Shown one piece after another: positions 31,517 to 37,481 of a stretch of 38,683 nt of DNA; the first letter of the stretch is position 1, and every line of letters starts with the position of its first letter. This DNA comes from a virus. The stretch covers positions 1 through 38,683 of the IMG/VR virus record IMGVR_UViG_3300031974_001102; one strand, 5' to 3'. The notes under the pieces are model-generated. The model saw only the letters and a program-made list of their open reading frames with translations. It was not told the DNA's origin and ran no database searches. The translations under genes were made by a program, and so were the position numbers.

Positions 31517-31764
31517 TGGCTAACAGAATAAGACACGATATACCAGTAAGAGAATATGGAATAAGAGTATTTATTAATACACCAAATCCTATTGACTTAA
31601 CTGTAGAGTGTGATGAAACAGAAATAGGAAACAAAGCTAGAGAATATGCAGATGAAATTATTGCAGATGTTACAGAGCAGATATTAAAACAACTTAAAGA
31701 AATATCTGTTGGTAATGGTATTGCAGTTATTGACAAAAGAGATGTTGGTTGGGATATACAATAA
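31516..31764 (+). CDS. Small alpha/beta protein, 82 aa
   Basis: The start at 31516 (MANRIRHDIPVREYGIRVFI) is chosen for GGGAGGAGAATA upstream and its TAATG overlap with the previous gene, in preference to an earlier ATG. A beta-strand region is followed by a long helix (ADEIIADVTEQILKQLKEIS) and a final strand. No motif is recognised. Confidence 0.55.
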   Translation: MANRIRHDIPVREYGIRVFINTPNPIDLTVECDETEIGNKAREYADEIIADVTEQILKQLKEISVGNGIAVIDKRDVGWDIQ

Positions 31765-31874
31765 TGACAGATAGTTTATGTTTCGTATGTCACGAAATAC
31801 CAAATCAATTTATAATCTACGACCAAGTTTTAGTTTGTTGCGTAGATTGTGCAAATAAGAAAGGACTTGTTTAA
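31764..31874 (+). CDS. Zinc-ribbon microprotein, 36 aa
   Basis: MTDSLCFVCHEIPNQFIIYD then QVLVCCVDCANKKGLV. Two CxxC knuckles (C6/C9 and C26/C29) make a minimal zinc ribbon like the 33-aa one at 24970. It begins in TAATG with the preceding stop. Its own stop is supplied by the palindrome at 31867-31878, reading GTT TAA. Confidence 0.55.
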   Translation: MTDSLCFVCHEIPNQFIIYDQVLVCCVDCANKKGLV

Positions 31875-31877
31875 ACA

Positions 31878-32048
31878 ATGAAACAATTTACAGTAGAAAT
31901 AGAAAGAGAAATAGCTGTAACTGTTATTGCAGAAGATGTAGAACAGGCAGAAGAATTAGCTATGTCTAAAAATTATTCTGGACACGAAGAACTTTTATTG
32001 AACAGAGTTGTAGGCGTTACAGAATTAGAAAGTTACGAGGAGGAATAA
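31878..32048 (+). CDS. Small alpha/beta protein, 56 aa
   Basis: MKQFTVEIEREIAVTVIAED, then VEQAEELAMSKNYSGHEELL and a strand. It has strand-strand-helix-strand order like the 51-aa protein. The ATG begins at the last base of the palindrome (31867-31878), the same arrangement as at 31170, and the stop overlaps the next ATG (TAATG). It is acidic, with no enzyme motif. Confidence 0.5.
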   Translation: MKQFTVEIEREIAVTVIAEDVEQAEELAMSKNYSGHEELLLNRVVGVTELESYEEE

Positions 32049-32275
32049 TGAAATACGAATATATAGTAGAAGAACAATCTGTAGATGTTAGGACTTTTAA
32101 AATCGTTAGTGAGAAAGAATTAACCGAAGATGAAATTTATGAGTATTATCCAGTAGCAGAATTTAAAGAAGGTGTTGTTTATACAGCAGACTTTAATCCA
32201 AAAGTATCTGTGCAATTTGAAGGAACAGAATATGGAGATGATAGTCAAGTAACAATTACGAGGATAAACGAATAA
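32048..32275 (+). CDS. Small acidic beta-rich protein, 75 aa
   Basis: MKYEYIVEEQSVDVRTFKIV then ELTEDEIYEYYPVAEFKEG and GDDSQVTITRINE. Mostly beta strands, rich in Glu and Tyr. GAGGAGGA before the ATG is the ribosome site. It is coupled at both ends by TAATG. The composition is that of an early phage regulator or inhibitor, but nothing identifies it. Confidence 0.55.
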   Translation: MKYEYIVEEQSVDVRTFKIVSEKELTEDEIYEYYPVAEFKEGVVYTADFNPKVSVQFEGTEYGDDSQVTITRINE

Positions 32276-32421
32276 TGGTTAGTAATTGTGACCATACACC
32301 TAGTGCAGTTATGGAAATGCCTAACGCATATATCAATGGCGACAGAGATGAAGATGTTGTGTATTGCGAAGTTTGTCATAAGACATTCGAGGTAAGTGAT
32401 TACTTTGATGAGTATTCGTAA
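32275..32421 (+). CDS. Small CxxC protein, 48 aa
   Basis: MVSNCDHTPSAVMEMPNAYI then YCEVCHKTFEVSDYFDEYS. C5, H7 and CEVCH form a probable zinc knuckle. Ribosome site GAGGATAAACGA is upstream, with a TAATG overlap on the left. It is the third or fourth zinc-like microprotein in this cluster, suggesting an expanded set of nucleic-acid or protein binding factors. Confidence 0.5.
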   Translation: MVSNCDHTPSAVMEMPNAYINGDRDEDVVYCEVCHKTFEVSDYFDEYS

Positions 32422-32568
32422 ATGAATTATGGGTGGTACTGGGTAATCCTCGTATTACTCTTAACAGGGCTACTAACAAGATTTATAAATAGGAGGTGGA
32501 ATGATGAAGGAACTAATTTTACTAAGAGCAGAACTTCTAAAGTGGGAAGAAGAACTAATTGGTTTTAA
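32422..32568 (+). CDS. Possible membrane micro-protein, 48 aa
   Basis: Directly after a stop, MNYGWYWVILVLLLTGLLTR forms one transmembrane helix (about 4-19), followed by a basic tail (FINRRWNDEGTNF, SKVGRRTNWF). It overlaps the next gene by 68 bases in another frame, and no clear ribosome site precedes it, so it is uncertain. If made it would be an inner-membrane protein with a cytosolic basic tail. Confidence 0.35.
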   Translation: MNYGWYWVILVLLLTGLLTRFINRRWNDEGTNFTKSRTSKVGRRTNWF

Positions 32569-32701
32569 AAGTATAACACTTGGACAATCACATATTATGA
32601 ATAGTGAAATAAAAGAACTTGAAATTGAATTAGGTGCTGTTAGAACTTTTATTGCAAAAGTGGATAAAGCAATAAAGAACAAGAGAACACAGGCTGTTTA
32701 A
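32501..32701 (+). CDS. Coiled-coil small protein, 66 aa
   Basis: MMKELILLRAELLKWEEELI, then more helix to VDKAIKNKRTQAV. Leu/Ile heptads point to a dimeric coiled coil. Ribosome site AGGAGGTGGA stands before a double ATG; the second ATG (32504) is as likely. Its stop codon is embedded in the strong palindrome hairpin (32685-32714). Confidence 0.6.
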   Translation: MMKELILLRAELLKWEEELIGFKSITLGQSHIMNSEIKELEIELGAVRTFIAKVDKAIKNKRTQAV

Positions 32702-32714
32702 ACAGCTTGTGTTT
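32685..32714 (+). terminator. Palindrome hairpin that looks like an intrinsic terminator
   Basis: AACACA-G-GCTGTTTAAACAGC-T-TGTGTT is an almost perfect dyad (one G-U) followed by TTCT. It carries the TGTTTAAACA core in its centre and the stop codon of the upstream gene. Of all copies it is the one best fitting transcription termination. A 16-bp variant, TGTTTAAATTTAAACA, follows at 32729-32744. Confidence 0.65.
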
Positions 32715-32728
32715 TCTAAGTAAATACT

Positions 32729-32744
32729 TGTTTAAATTTAAACA
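32729..32744. repeat. Expanded palindrome variant
   Basis: TGTTTAAATTTAAACA is a perfect 16-bp palindrome made of the half-sites TGTTTAAA and TTTAAACA set apart. It sits 25 bases after the terminator copy and just before a gene lacking a ribosome site. Confidence 0.6.
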
Positions 32745-32753
32745 TCTATTAAC

Positions 32754-32924
32754 ATGGGTAGTATGAAATACTTAGTAAGAAGTCTTTCAATCTTTGATGC
32801 AAGTGTGATGACATGGGAATTTAATTCACATGATGAGGCACTTCAAAAAGTCAGAGAATTAAAAGACACAGGTGCTAACTATTTTATAGTATCTATCGAA
32901 CAGATAGAAACTGTAAGCAGTTAA
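32754..32924 (+). CDS. Small alpha/beta protein, 56 aa
   Basis: MGSMKYLVRSLSIFDASVMT then WEFNSHDEALQKVRELKDTG and a final strand. It matches the strand-helix-strand plan of the 51- and 56-aa proteins at 31170 and 31878. No ribosome site is seen before either ATG (M1 or M4), so it may be leaderless or coupled. It stands alone between a terminator-like hairpin and the next ribosome site. Confidence 0.5.
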   Translation: MGSMKYLVRSLSIFDASVMTWEFNSHDEALQKVRELKDTGANYFIVSIEQIETVSS

Positions 32925-32954
32925 ACAAAACACAATAAATATAAAGGAGAAGAG

Positions 32955-33158
32955 ATGACCGAAGGTCTATTTAGTGAACCAAAAAATCTTAAAAACTGGG
33001 CTATCAAACTTGCAAATGCTTGTGGTGGTCAAAAGGTTGAGAAATCTATTTTCCTTACAAAGACAAATCCACAACGCATAAGAGAGTTGTTAGATGAATT
33101 TGTTGAGGAACATAACAAACAAACACTTGCAGTAATGCAAGAGCTAGAGGAGGAATAA
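32955..33158 (+). CDS. Small helical protein, 67 aa
   Basis: MTEGLFSEPKNLKNWAIKLA then FLTKTNPQRIRELLDEFVEE. Helical and charged with a single Cys. AAAGGAGAAGAG is the ribosome site. It is coupled to the next gene by TAATG. No family is recognised; the N-terminal half could be a small DNA-binding helix bundle. Confidence 0.55.
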   Translation: MTEGLFSEPKNLKNWAIKLANACGGQKVEKSIFLTKTNPQRIRELLDEFVEEHNKQTLAVMQELEEE

Positions 33159-33451
33159 TGGTAAAAGCTAACGCAGATAAAAATGCAAGAGGTTTTCATA
33201 ACCTACCAATAGGTACAAAGATATCATTTTTATATCCATACAATCCAATTACAAAGCAACATGATGAAGATGATGTTTTGTTTTTAGAAATAGATGACAT
33301 GGAGAAAGCGCAGTTTAAACAAATAACTTTATACAAAGGTATGAATACCAAATTAATTACTTTTATAAAGATAGGCAGTACGCAACAAAGTGCGTATGAA
33401 ACCACTGTAGGCGTTAGCAAAGTACAAGAGAGGATAGAAATTGCCGAGTAA
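33158..33451 (+). CDS. Beta-rich small protein, 97 aa
   Basis: MVKANADKNARGFHNLPIGT then KISFLYPYNPITKQHDEDDV. A short basic N-terminus is followed by alternating strands (FLEIDDMEKAQFKQITLYKG) and a C-terminal helix. GTTTAAAC at 33313-33320 is read as part of QFKQ. It overlaps the next, TTG-started gene by 11 bases. Function is unknown. Confidence 0.55.
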   Translation: MVKANADKNARGFHNLPIGTKISFLYPYNPITKQHDEDDVLFLEIDDMEKAQFKQITLYKGMNTKLITFIKIGSTQQSAYETTVGVSKVQERIEIAE

Positions 33452-33602
33452 AGAAGAAACATGGCATTTAACTTTAACAATAGAAGTTAAACCAAAAAAT
33501 TTATTAAGAGATAAAGAACATATACCAAGTTTTTGGACAGGCTACATAAGTAATGTGGCAGGTCACAAAGTTATATCATCACAATATAAGGAGGTGAAAT
33601 AA
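33441..33602 (+). CDS. Small protein, 53 aa, TTG start
   Basis: A TTG seven bases after GAGG starts (M)PSKEETWHLTLTIEVKPKN, and the frame continues to HKVISSQYKEVK, with TAA overlapping the next ATG (TAATG). The overlap at both ends and good ribosome site support a real gene despite the rare start. Mostly beta, unidentified. Confidence 0.5.
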   Translation: MPSKEETWHLTLTIEVKPKNLLRDKEHIPSFWTGYISNVAGHKVISSQYKEVK

Positions 33603-33796
33603 TGTCAGACACTTTGGGTATGCTTAGAGAGGCGCAAAGCCTTTATGAGAGAAGTAAAGCAAACTTAGATGTAACAATCGCAAATAGAAAGAAACTTATA
33701 AGTGCTTGTTTAAACAATGGGCATAGCGTTATAGAAATAGCAAAAGTTTTAAACCTTAGTAGACAAAGGGTTTACAAAATAATGGAGAAGGAATAA
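33602..33796 (+). CDS. Small helix-turn-helix protein, 64 aa
   Basis: The C-terminal half NGHSVIEIAKVLNLSRQRVY is a resolvase/sigma-type HTH (residues about 40-62, with recognition helix SRQRVYKIMEK). The N-terminal helix (REAQSLYERSKANLDVTIAN) could dimerise. The ribosome site is AGGAGGTGAAATA. The palindrome at 33706-33717 lies in the gene as Cys-Leu-Asn-Asn. It is the only obvious DNA-binding regulator in the window and so a candidate reader of the palindromes, which is a guess. Confidence 0.6.
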   Translation: MSDTLGMLREAQSLYERSKANLDVTIANRKKLISACLNNGHSVIEIAKVLNLSRQRVYKIMEKE

Positions 33797-33798
33797 AT

Positions 33799-34701
33799 AT
33801 GGATAAAGAAACACATAAGAAACTAATAACAAACTTTCCGAAGAGCGCTGTTAAACAAGCGCCAAAGGGTAAGTTTGGTAACTATGTACCTCATCACTTA
33901 TATACAAAGAGATTAGTAGATACCATAGCAGGTAAATACAACTTCTCTTTTGATGAGATACGAGATAAAGATAATTCTATTGTAGGCGCTAAGTGTGTAC
34001 TAGAAATAGAAGGCTTAGGCAGAGTAGAAGAAGTCGGAGATGTTGATGTTCATGCAATTAATAGAGGCATTACAGAGAGCGAGATATTAAAACTTGCTGT
34101 CAGTGATGGCATTAAAAGATGTTGCATGAGATTTGGTATCGGCTTAGAACTGTGGACAGGAGATGTTAGCGAAGAAGAACATTACGCAGGAGAGTATAAA
34201 GAAGTCGTTACTCAATTAGAAAACTCTTCCCAACAGGTCGTAAAAGAAACTAAAAAAGATGACTATAAAGTCAGAATTAATAACGAACTTGAACACGCAG
34301 AGAAGGACAATCTAAAAAGAAACTCATATAAGCTAGAGGCATGGAACTTGTTTAAACAAACAAACGAAACAGATATGTCTAAGTGGTCAGACTTTGAGTT
34401 AGATAAGTTCTTAGATACATTCTACGAAGTTCAAGCTAAATATAAAGCAGAAGAGGAGAACATTCCCTCTACAGAATTAGTAGAAGAAGTCTTTGGCGAG
34501 GTCAAAGATGTTGGTAGATATTGCCCTCAATGTAATTCAATGGAATGGATAGAGGACAATAGAGAGAAGAAAGCAAGTGATAGTAAGTTTGAGAATATTC
34601 CAGACTTTACTTGTAGCAACTATGGTCAATCCAATGGCTGTGGTTGGGGAGGCTATATCGACAGCAAAGGCGATAGAGCAGTACCAACACAATGGCTATA
34701 G
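33799..34701 (+). CDS. Rad52-like single-strand annealing protein
   Basis: 300 aa. The core YVPHHLYTKRLVDTIAGKYN, a DxVGAKCVLEIEGLGR strand pair and SDGIKRCCMRFGIGLELW match the Rad52/22-like annealing fold of phage recombinases. About 130-230 is a charged linker. The C-terminus carries a zinc ribbon (RYCPQCNSMEWIED and TCSNYGQSNGCGWGGY). It would anneal complementary strands in replication and recombination. No RecE-like exonuclease partner is adjacent; the nuclease-like gene at 35656 could be the partner. AAGGAATAAAT is the ribosome site. Confidence 0.72.
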   Translation: MDKETHKKLITNFPKSAVKQAPKGKFGNYVPHHLYTKRLVDTIAGKYNFSFDEIRDKDNSIVGAKCVLEIEGLGRVEEVGDVDVHAINRGITESEILKLAVSDGIKRCCMRFGIGLELWTGDVSEEEHYAGEYKEVVTQLENSSQQVVKETKKDDYKVRINNELEHAEKDNLKRNSYKLEAWNLFKQTNETDMSKWSDFELDKFLDTFYEVQAKYKAEEENIPSTELVEEVFGEVKDVGRYCPQCNSMEWIEDNREKKASDSKFENIPDFTCSNYGQSNGCGWGGYIDSKGDRAVPTQWL

Positions 34702-35009
34702 AGCCAATCAATATTAATCTGGATAAACTCAAAGCAAAACTTAAAGAGCGTTATCCAGATTATGATTTTGATAAACCAGTACAATTAGATAGGAAGTGTA
34801 AGTTAGTTCCAGAAGGAAGGTCTTGCCCAAAAAAGCAAGACCGACCTATTGTAATTGACAACAACAAGAACGAAATGTGTGTCTACTTGTTTAAACACCT
34901 AGATGAGAAGTCGCAAATTAAGAGCGACAGAAGATGTTATGCAATAGTCACCACCGAAGAAGAGCGTACAAAGTACGAGCAAGGAACATGGTATGAAGGT
35001 AATAGATAA
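34692..35009 (+). CDS. Hypothetical protein, 105 aa
   Basis: MAIEPININLDKLKAKLKER then YPDYDFDKPVQLDRKCKLVP. Basic and Cys-containing (C36, C45, C62, C81), perhaps a zinc fold. It overlaps the annealing-protein gene by 10 bases and the next gene by 17, so it is made with them. The palindrome core at 34888-34897 reads as LFK. It may assist recombination, as suggested only by neighbourhood. Confidence 0.5.
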   Translation: MAIEPININLDKLKAKLKERYPDYDFDKPVQLDRKCKLVPEGRSCPKKQDRPIVIDNNKNEMCVYLFKHLDEKSQIKSDRRCYAIVTTEEERTKYEQGTWYEGNR

Positions 35010-35235
35010 GATATATGACTTTGAGAATGGCGACAAATATGTTGTTGAAACAAAGGAATGTTTTCACTGTGGCAAGACAGGAACAGTAGAGATATTTACG
35101 CAAGAGATGTTTTGGCTACATCAGGGCAAACATATTCAAGAGGCTGTTCAATCCTTAAATAAAGATTTAAGAGAGCAGATGATTACAGGCACACATCCTC
35201 AATGTTGGATAGAGATGTTTGGAGAAGAGGAATAA
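34993..35235 (+). CDS. Conserved CxxC protein, 80 aa, actinophage-type
   Basis: ECFHCGKTGTVEIFTQEMFW, then GKHIQEAVQSLNKDLREQMI and TGTHPQCWIEMF. The order CxHC-G...G...IQ.A...(S/N)...EQ.I.G.HP.CW is one I recall as a small conserved protein in many actinobacterial phages, of unknown function. A zinc site from CxxC and the His-Cys end is likely. It starts inside the preceding gene with AAGGA upstream, and its stop overlaps the lysozyme start (TAATG). Confidence 0.6.
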   Translation: MKVIDKIYDFENGDKYVVETKECFHCGKTGTVEIFTQEMFWLHQGKHIQEAVQSLNKDLREQMITGTHPQCWIEMFGEEE

Positions 35236-35666
35236 TGTATGGAATTGTACTTAGTTCTTTAATGCTATGTGCAATACCAAACAGCGAAACATTAAATAAT
35301 ATAAGGGCTTATGCCACTTGTTTAAACAATAACAAAAAGATTAATCATGTTATTGAATGGCAAGATGACATAAGCCTTTATTTTGAAGATGAAGATGTTA
35401 GAGAGGCACTGTTAATTGTTTATTGTGAGAGTTCTGGTAATCCTAACGCTGTCAATATAAACAAAGACAATTCTCGTGATGTTGGTCTGTTTCAGTTTTG
35501 GGATAACACATGGCAGTGGTTGGAAGATAAGTTAGACTTTACAGGCAATCGTAAGACACCAAGCCTCAACATCAAAGTAGCAAGTTGGTTGTACTACAAA
35601 AGTGGTTCACACCATTGGAACAGCAGTAGAAACTGTTGGGAGGAAAATATTATTTATGAGCAGTAA
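35235..35666 (+). CDS. Secreted lysozyme / transglycosylase-like protein
   Basis: 143 aa from the ATG at 35235 (MYGIVLSSLMLCAIPNSETL), chosen for GGAGAAGAGGAATA and TAATG coupling. A short hydrophobic N-terminus resembles a signal or anchor. The domain is SLT/RPF-like: VYCESSGNPNAVN carries the expected catalytic Glu (E65), and GLFQFWDNTWQW and KVASWLYYKSGSHHW follow the family order. It would cut peptidoglycan glycan chains. It is expressed with early genes, away from the holin and amidase, so it may act at entry, on superinfection or as host-wall remodelling. The palindrome at 35318-35329 encodes CLNN. Confidence 0.65.
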   Translation: MYGIVLSSLMLCAIPNSETLNNIRAYATCLNNNKKINHVIEWQDDISLYFEDEDVREALLIVYCESSGNPNAVNINKDNSRDVGLFQFWDNTWQWLEDKLDFTGNRKTPSLNIKVASWLYYKSGSHHWNSSRNCWEENIIYEQ

Positions 35667-36051
35667 TAAGAAATTTGATTTGGACTTAGCTAAAGGTATA
35701 CAAATGGAAGAAAAACTAGCCGAGTTCTTTGAAGGTAAGTTAGTAGAAGTAAAGAGTGAGAGATATATCTGGGAGAAAACAGGTAACCACTTTTTAGAAT
35801 ACGAAAGCTATGGCAAACCAAGTGGCATAGCTGTTACCGAAAGCGAGTATTGGGCATTGATGTTAGTAAAAGAAATTAATGGCGTTGATGTTCCAGTGAT
35901 GACTTATATTGTACCAGTTGAAACTATGAAAGAGTTAGGTAGAAAATATATTCATACCAAGACAGAAGGTGGAGATGACAATATGAGTAAAGGTGTCTTA
36001 GTGCCTATTAAAGAAATAGCACTAGCTTGTTTAAACAATGACAGGGAATGA
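35656..36051 (+). CDS. Possible PD-(D/E)XK nuclease-like protein
   Basis: 131 aa from MSSNKKFDLDLAKGIQMEEK. The order KGIQMEEK, LVEVKSERY, TGNHFLEYESYGKPSGIAVT and EYWALML is shared by small phage PD-(D/E)XK-like nucleases I recall (E..., EVK, TGN.FIEYE.KGKPSGI..T.ADYW). EVK (31-33) would be the (D/E)xK part; the preceding acid is not certain. It overlaps the lysozyme gene by 11 bases, with GGGAGG 13-16 bases upstream. The last codons lie in the palindrome 36027-36038 and overlap the end of the convergent phosphoesterase gene. Confidence 0.55.
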   Translation: MSSNKKFDLDLAKGIQMEEKLAEFFEGKLVEVKSERYIWEKTGNHFLEYESYGKPSGIAVTESEYWALMLVKEINGVDVPVMTYIVPVETMKELGRKYIHTKTEGGDDNMSKGVLVPIKEIALACLNNDRE

Positions 36052-37212
36052 AGCACCCCTGTCATTAACAAGTAATGTTAATGCGCCAGGATGTGACCAC
36101 AAGCCTGTTCGTTGTGTAAAGTCTAAACTCTTATCTAAACTAGGACATTGAAACCATTGTCTATCGCCCTGTTGTTTCGCACGAAAATGATGATAGTGCG
36201 CAGTTACAAGTATGTGTGCATTACCTGTTGGTAAGAAACCATACATCTGACCTTTCCACCAACTTTCAATCTTCGCCTCTGGATTACCACTACCATTGGT
36301 CATATGACCATGTGTGAATGCCATTTCTTTTCCTTTGACCCCAAGCGTTAAGTGATAACCTTCTGGCACAATGACATCAACTTTTTTATATCTCTCTTTA
36401 TTTGCATTAAAGATTTCTTTCATAATCTCTAAGTGCATAGTGTCTGAATTATCTAGCCTACTTGTTAATACTTGACCTTTAGAACTTCTAGTCATCTCAC
36501 CATGATTTCCTGGAACGCCTGTCAAAATTATTTTGTCTGCTAATGGCAGGAATGTTTCTACAGTTTTAAATATCATAGCTCTAGCTAGGCTGTATTGTTC
36601 CATAAGATTTAAAGAAACATTGTGTGGTTGGCTGTCGTAGAAGAACTTTGTACAGTTTTCTGTGAGGTCACCCATTCCTACTAGATATACTTCATCAATT
36701 TTGTAGCCTATCTTCCTGTAGTTTTTTAATAATTGAACTGCATCTTGTAATGCTATGTCGTATCTCTTGATAGTATTCTCAACTCCATAGTCATCCTTGC
36801 CCAACTGCCAATCACTCATAAAAAAGAAGAAGGCTGTATCGCCACCGAATAATTTATGCTTAGCTAATGGTGGCTTCTTTGCTGCTTGTTTAAACAACTC
36901 TTTATAATACTTATCACGATTAGCAGACTTCCTTCTTACACTTCCTTTAAATGCGTAAAAGGTTTCTACTATACCACCTTTTAATTGTGCGTTCCAAGAA
37001 GATACTTTTAATATCCCATCAATCTCGTATAACTTAGGGTCAAATCCCCAACTACGAAGTATCTCATCTGTCTTACTCTCATAGTTTGGGTCTGTTCCAA
37101 CATGAGTTATTTCACCTGTGCCTGTTGCATGGTCAAAATCAACAGTGGGTTTCCAACCTGCTTTAAAATAGTTATTACTATTCTCTACAGGAATAGATTT
37201 CTTCTTAGACAT
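36031..37212 (-). CDS. Calcineurin-like metallophosphoesterase
   Basis: 393 aa. Motifs of the family are in order: FFFMSDWQLG (D134, with Q136 where DxH is usual), VGMGDLTE, GVPGNHGEMTR, AFTHGHMT and VTAHYHHFRAK. Two metals and a phosphodiester or phosphomonoester bond are the expected chemistry; the substrate (cyclic nucleotide, DNA end or other) is unknown. From memory, SDWQLG-type phosphoesterases are common in actinophages. The N-terminal ~120 residues are a separate domain. AAAGGAGGGTAC precedes the ATG. Its stop codon is inside the palindrome at 36027-36038. Confidence 0.75.
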   Translation of the reverse strand: MSKKKSIPVENSNNYFKAGWKPTVDFDHATGTGEITHVGTDPNYESKTDEILRSWGFDPKLYEIDGILKVSSWNAQLKGGIVETFYAFKGSVRRKSANRDKYYKELFKQAAKKPPLAKHKLFGGDTAFFFFMSDWQLGKDDYGVENTIKRYDIALQDAVQLLKNYRKIGYKIDEVYLVGMGDLTENCTKFFYDSQPHNVSLNLMEQYSLARAMIFKTVETFLPLADKIILTGVPGNHGEMTRSSKGQVLTSRLDNSDTMHLEIMKEIFNANKERYKKVDVIVPEGYHLTLGVKGKEMAFTHGHMTNGSGNPEAKIESWWKGQMYGFLPTGNAHILVTAHYHHFRAKQQGDRQWFQCPSLDKSLDFTQRTGLWSHPGALTLLVNDRGASFPVIV

Positions 37213-37233
37213 GTACCCTCCTTTTGTATGTCA

Positions 37234-37255
37234 ACATCTATTTTACATTAGATGT
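37234..37255 (-). promoter_or_regulatory. Hairpin upstream of the phosphoesterase
   Basis: ACATCTA (37234-37240) and TAGATGT (37249-37255) form a 7-bp dyad in the 59-bp gap after the holin stop. It overlaps TTGACA on the minus strand and so may be an operator, a terminator of the lysis message, or both. No U-run is seen. Confidence 0.35.
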
Positions 37256-37271
37256 GTGACAAATAGGGTAT

Positions 37272-37481
37272 TTACTTAGATACTTTTTTAACTGGTGGAG
37301 ATATTTTTTTCTTTGCAAAAGACTTCAATACTGACAATACTGCAGCGCCACCAGATAAAGCAGCCACTTCAAGTGTGCTTATATCGACCCCAAGCGCAGG
37401 AGTTATGACAAGTGTTGAAGCAAATGTTTCTACAAAAGTCCAAAGACATCTCTCTAAAAGGTCTTTATACTCTTCACTCAT
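37272..37481 (-). CDS. Holin (r1t-like)
   Basis: 69 aa. LLERCLWTFVETFASTLVIT is one membrane helix, followed by TLEVAALSGGAAVLSVLKSF as a second, then a basic tail (AKKKISPPVKKVSK). The pattern R.LWTFV(E/Q)TF...AA...GG.AA.LS..K is that of r1t-type holins in actinobacterial and Gram-positive phages. It overlaps the amidase stop by four bases (ATGA), forming a classic lysis pair. It would open the inner membrane at lysis time. Confidence 0.75.
   Translation of the reverse strand: MSEEYKDLLERCLWTFVETFASTLVITPALGVDISTLEVAALSGGAAVLSVLKSFAKKKISPPVKKVSK

Larger units (their letters stand above)
5967..36896. repeat. Dispersed palindrome family TGTTTAAACA
   Basis: Twenty full copies, starting at 5967, 11943, 24996, 26641, 27525, 27782, 28589, 29108, 29655, 29849, 30414, 31160, 31868, 32695, 33707, 34349, 34888, 35319, 36028 and 36887. 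Further GTTTAAAC cores lie at 20060, 26332, 33313 and 37684. Most are TTGTTTAAACAA. Copies lie between and inside genes. Frequency far exceeds expectation for the composition, and the density is highest on the rightward side. Confidence 0.85.

Noticed and set aside
33853-33866. GCTGTTAAACAAGC near-palindrome
   Set aside because: Lacks one T of the GTTTAAAC core, so not counted as a family member.
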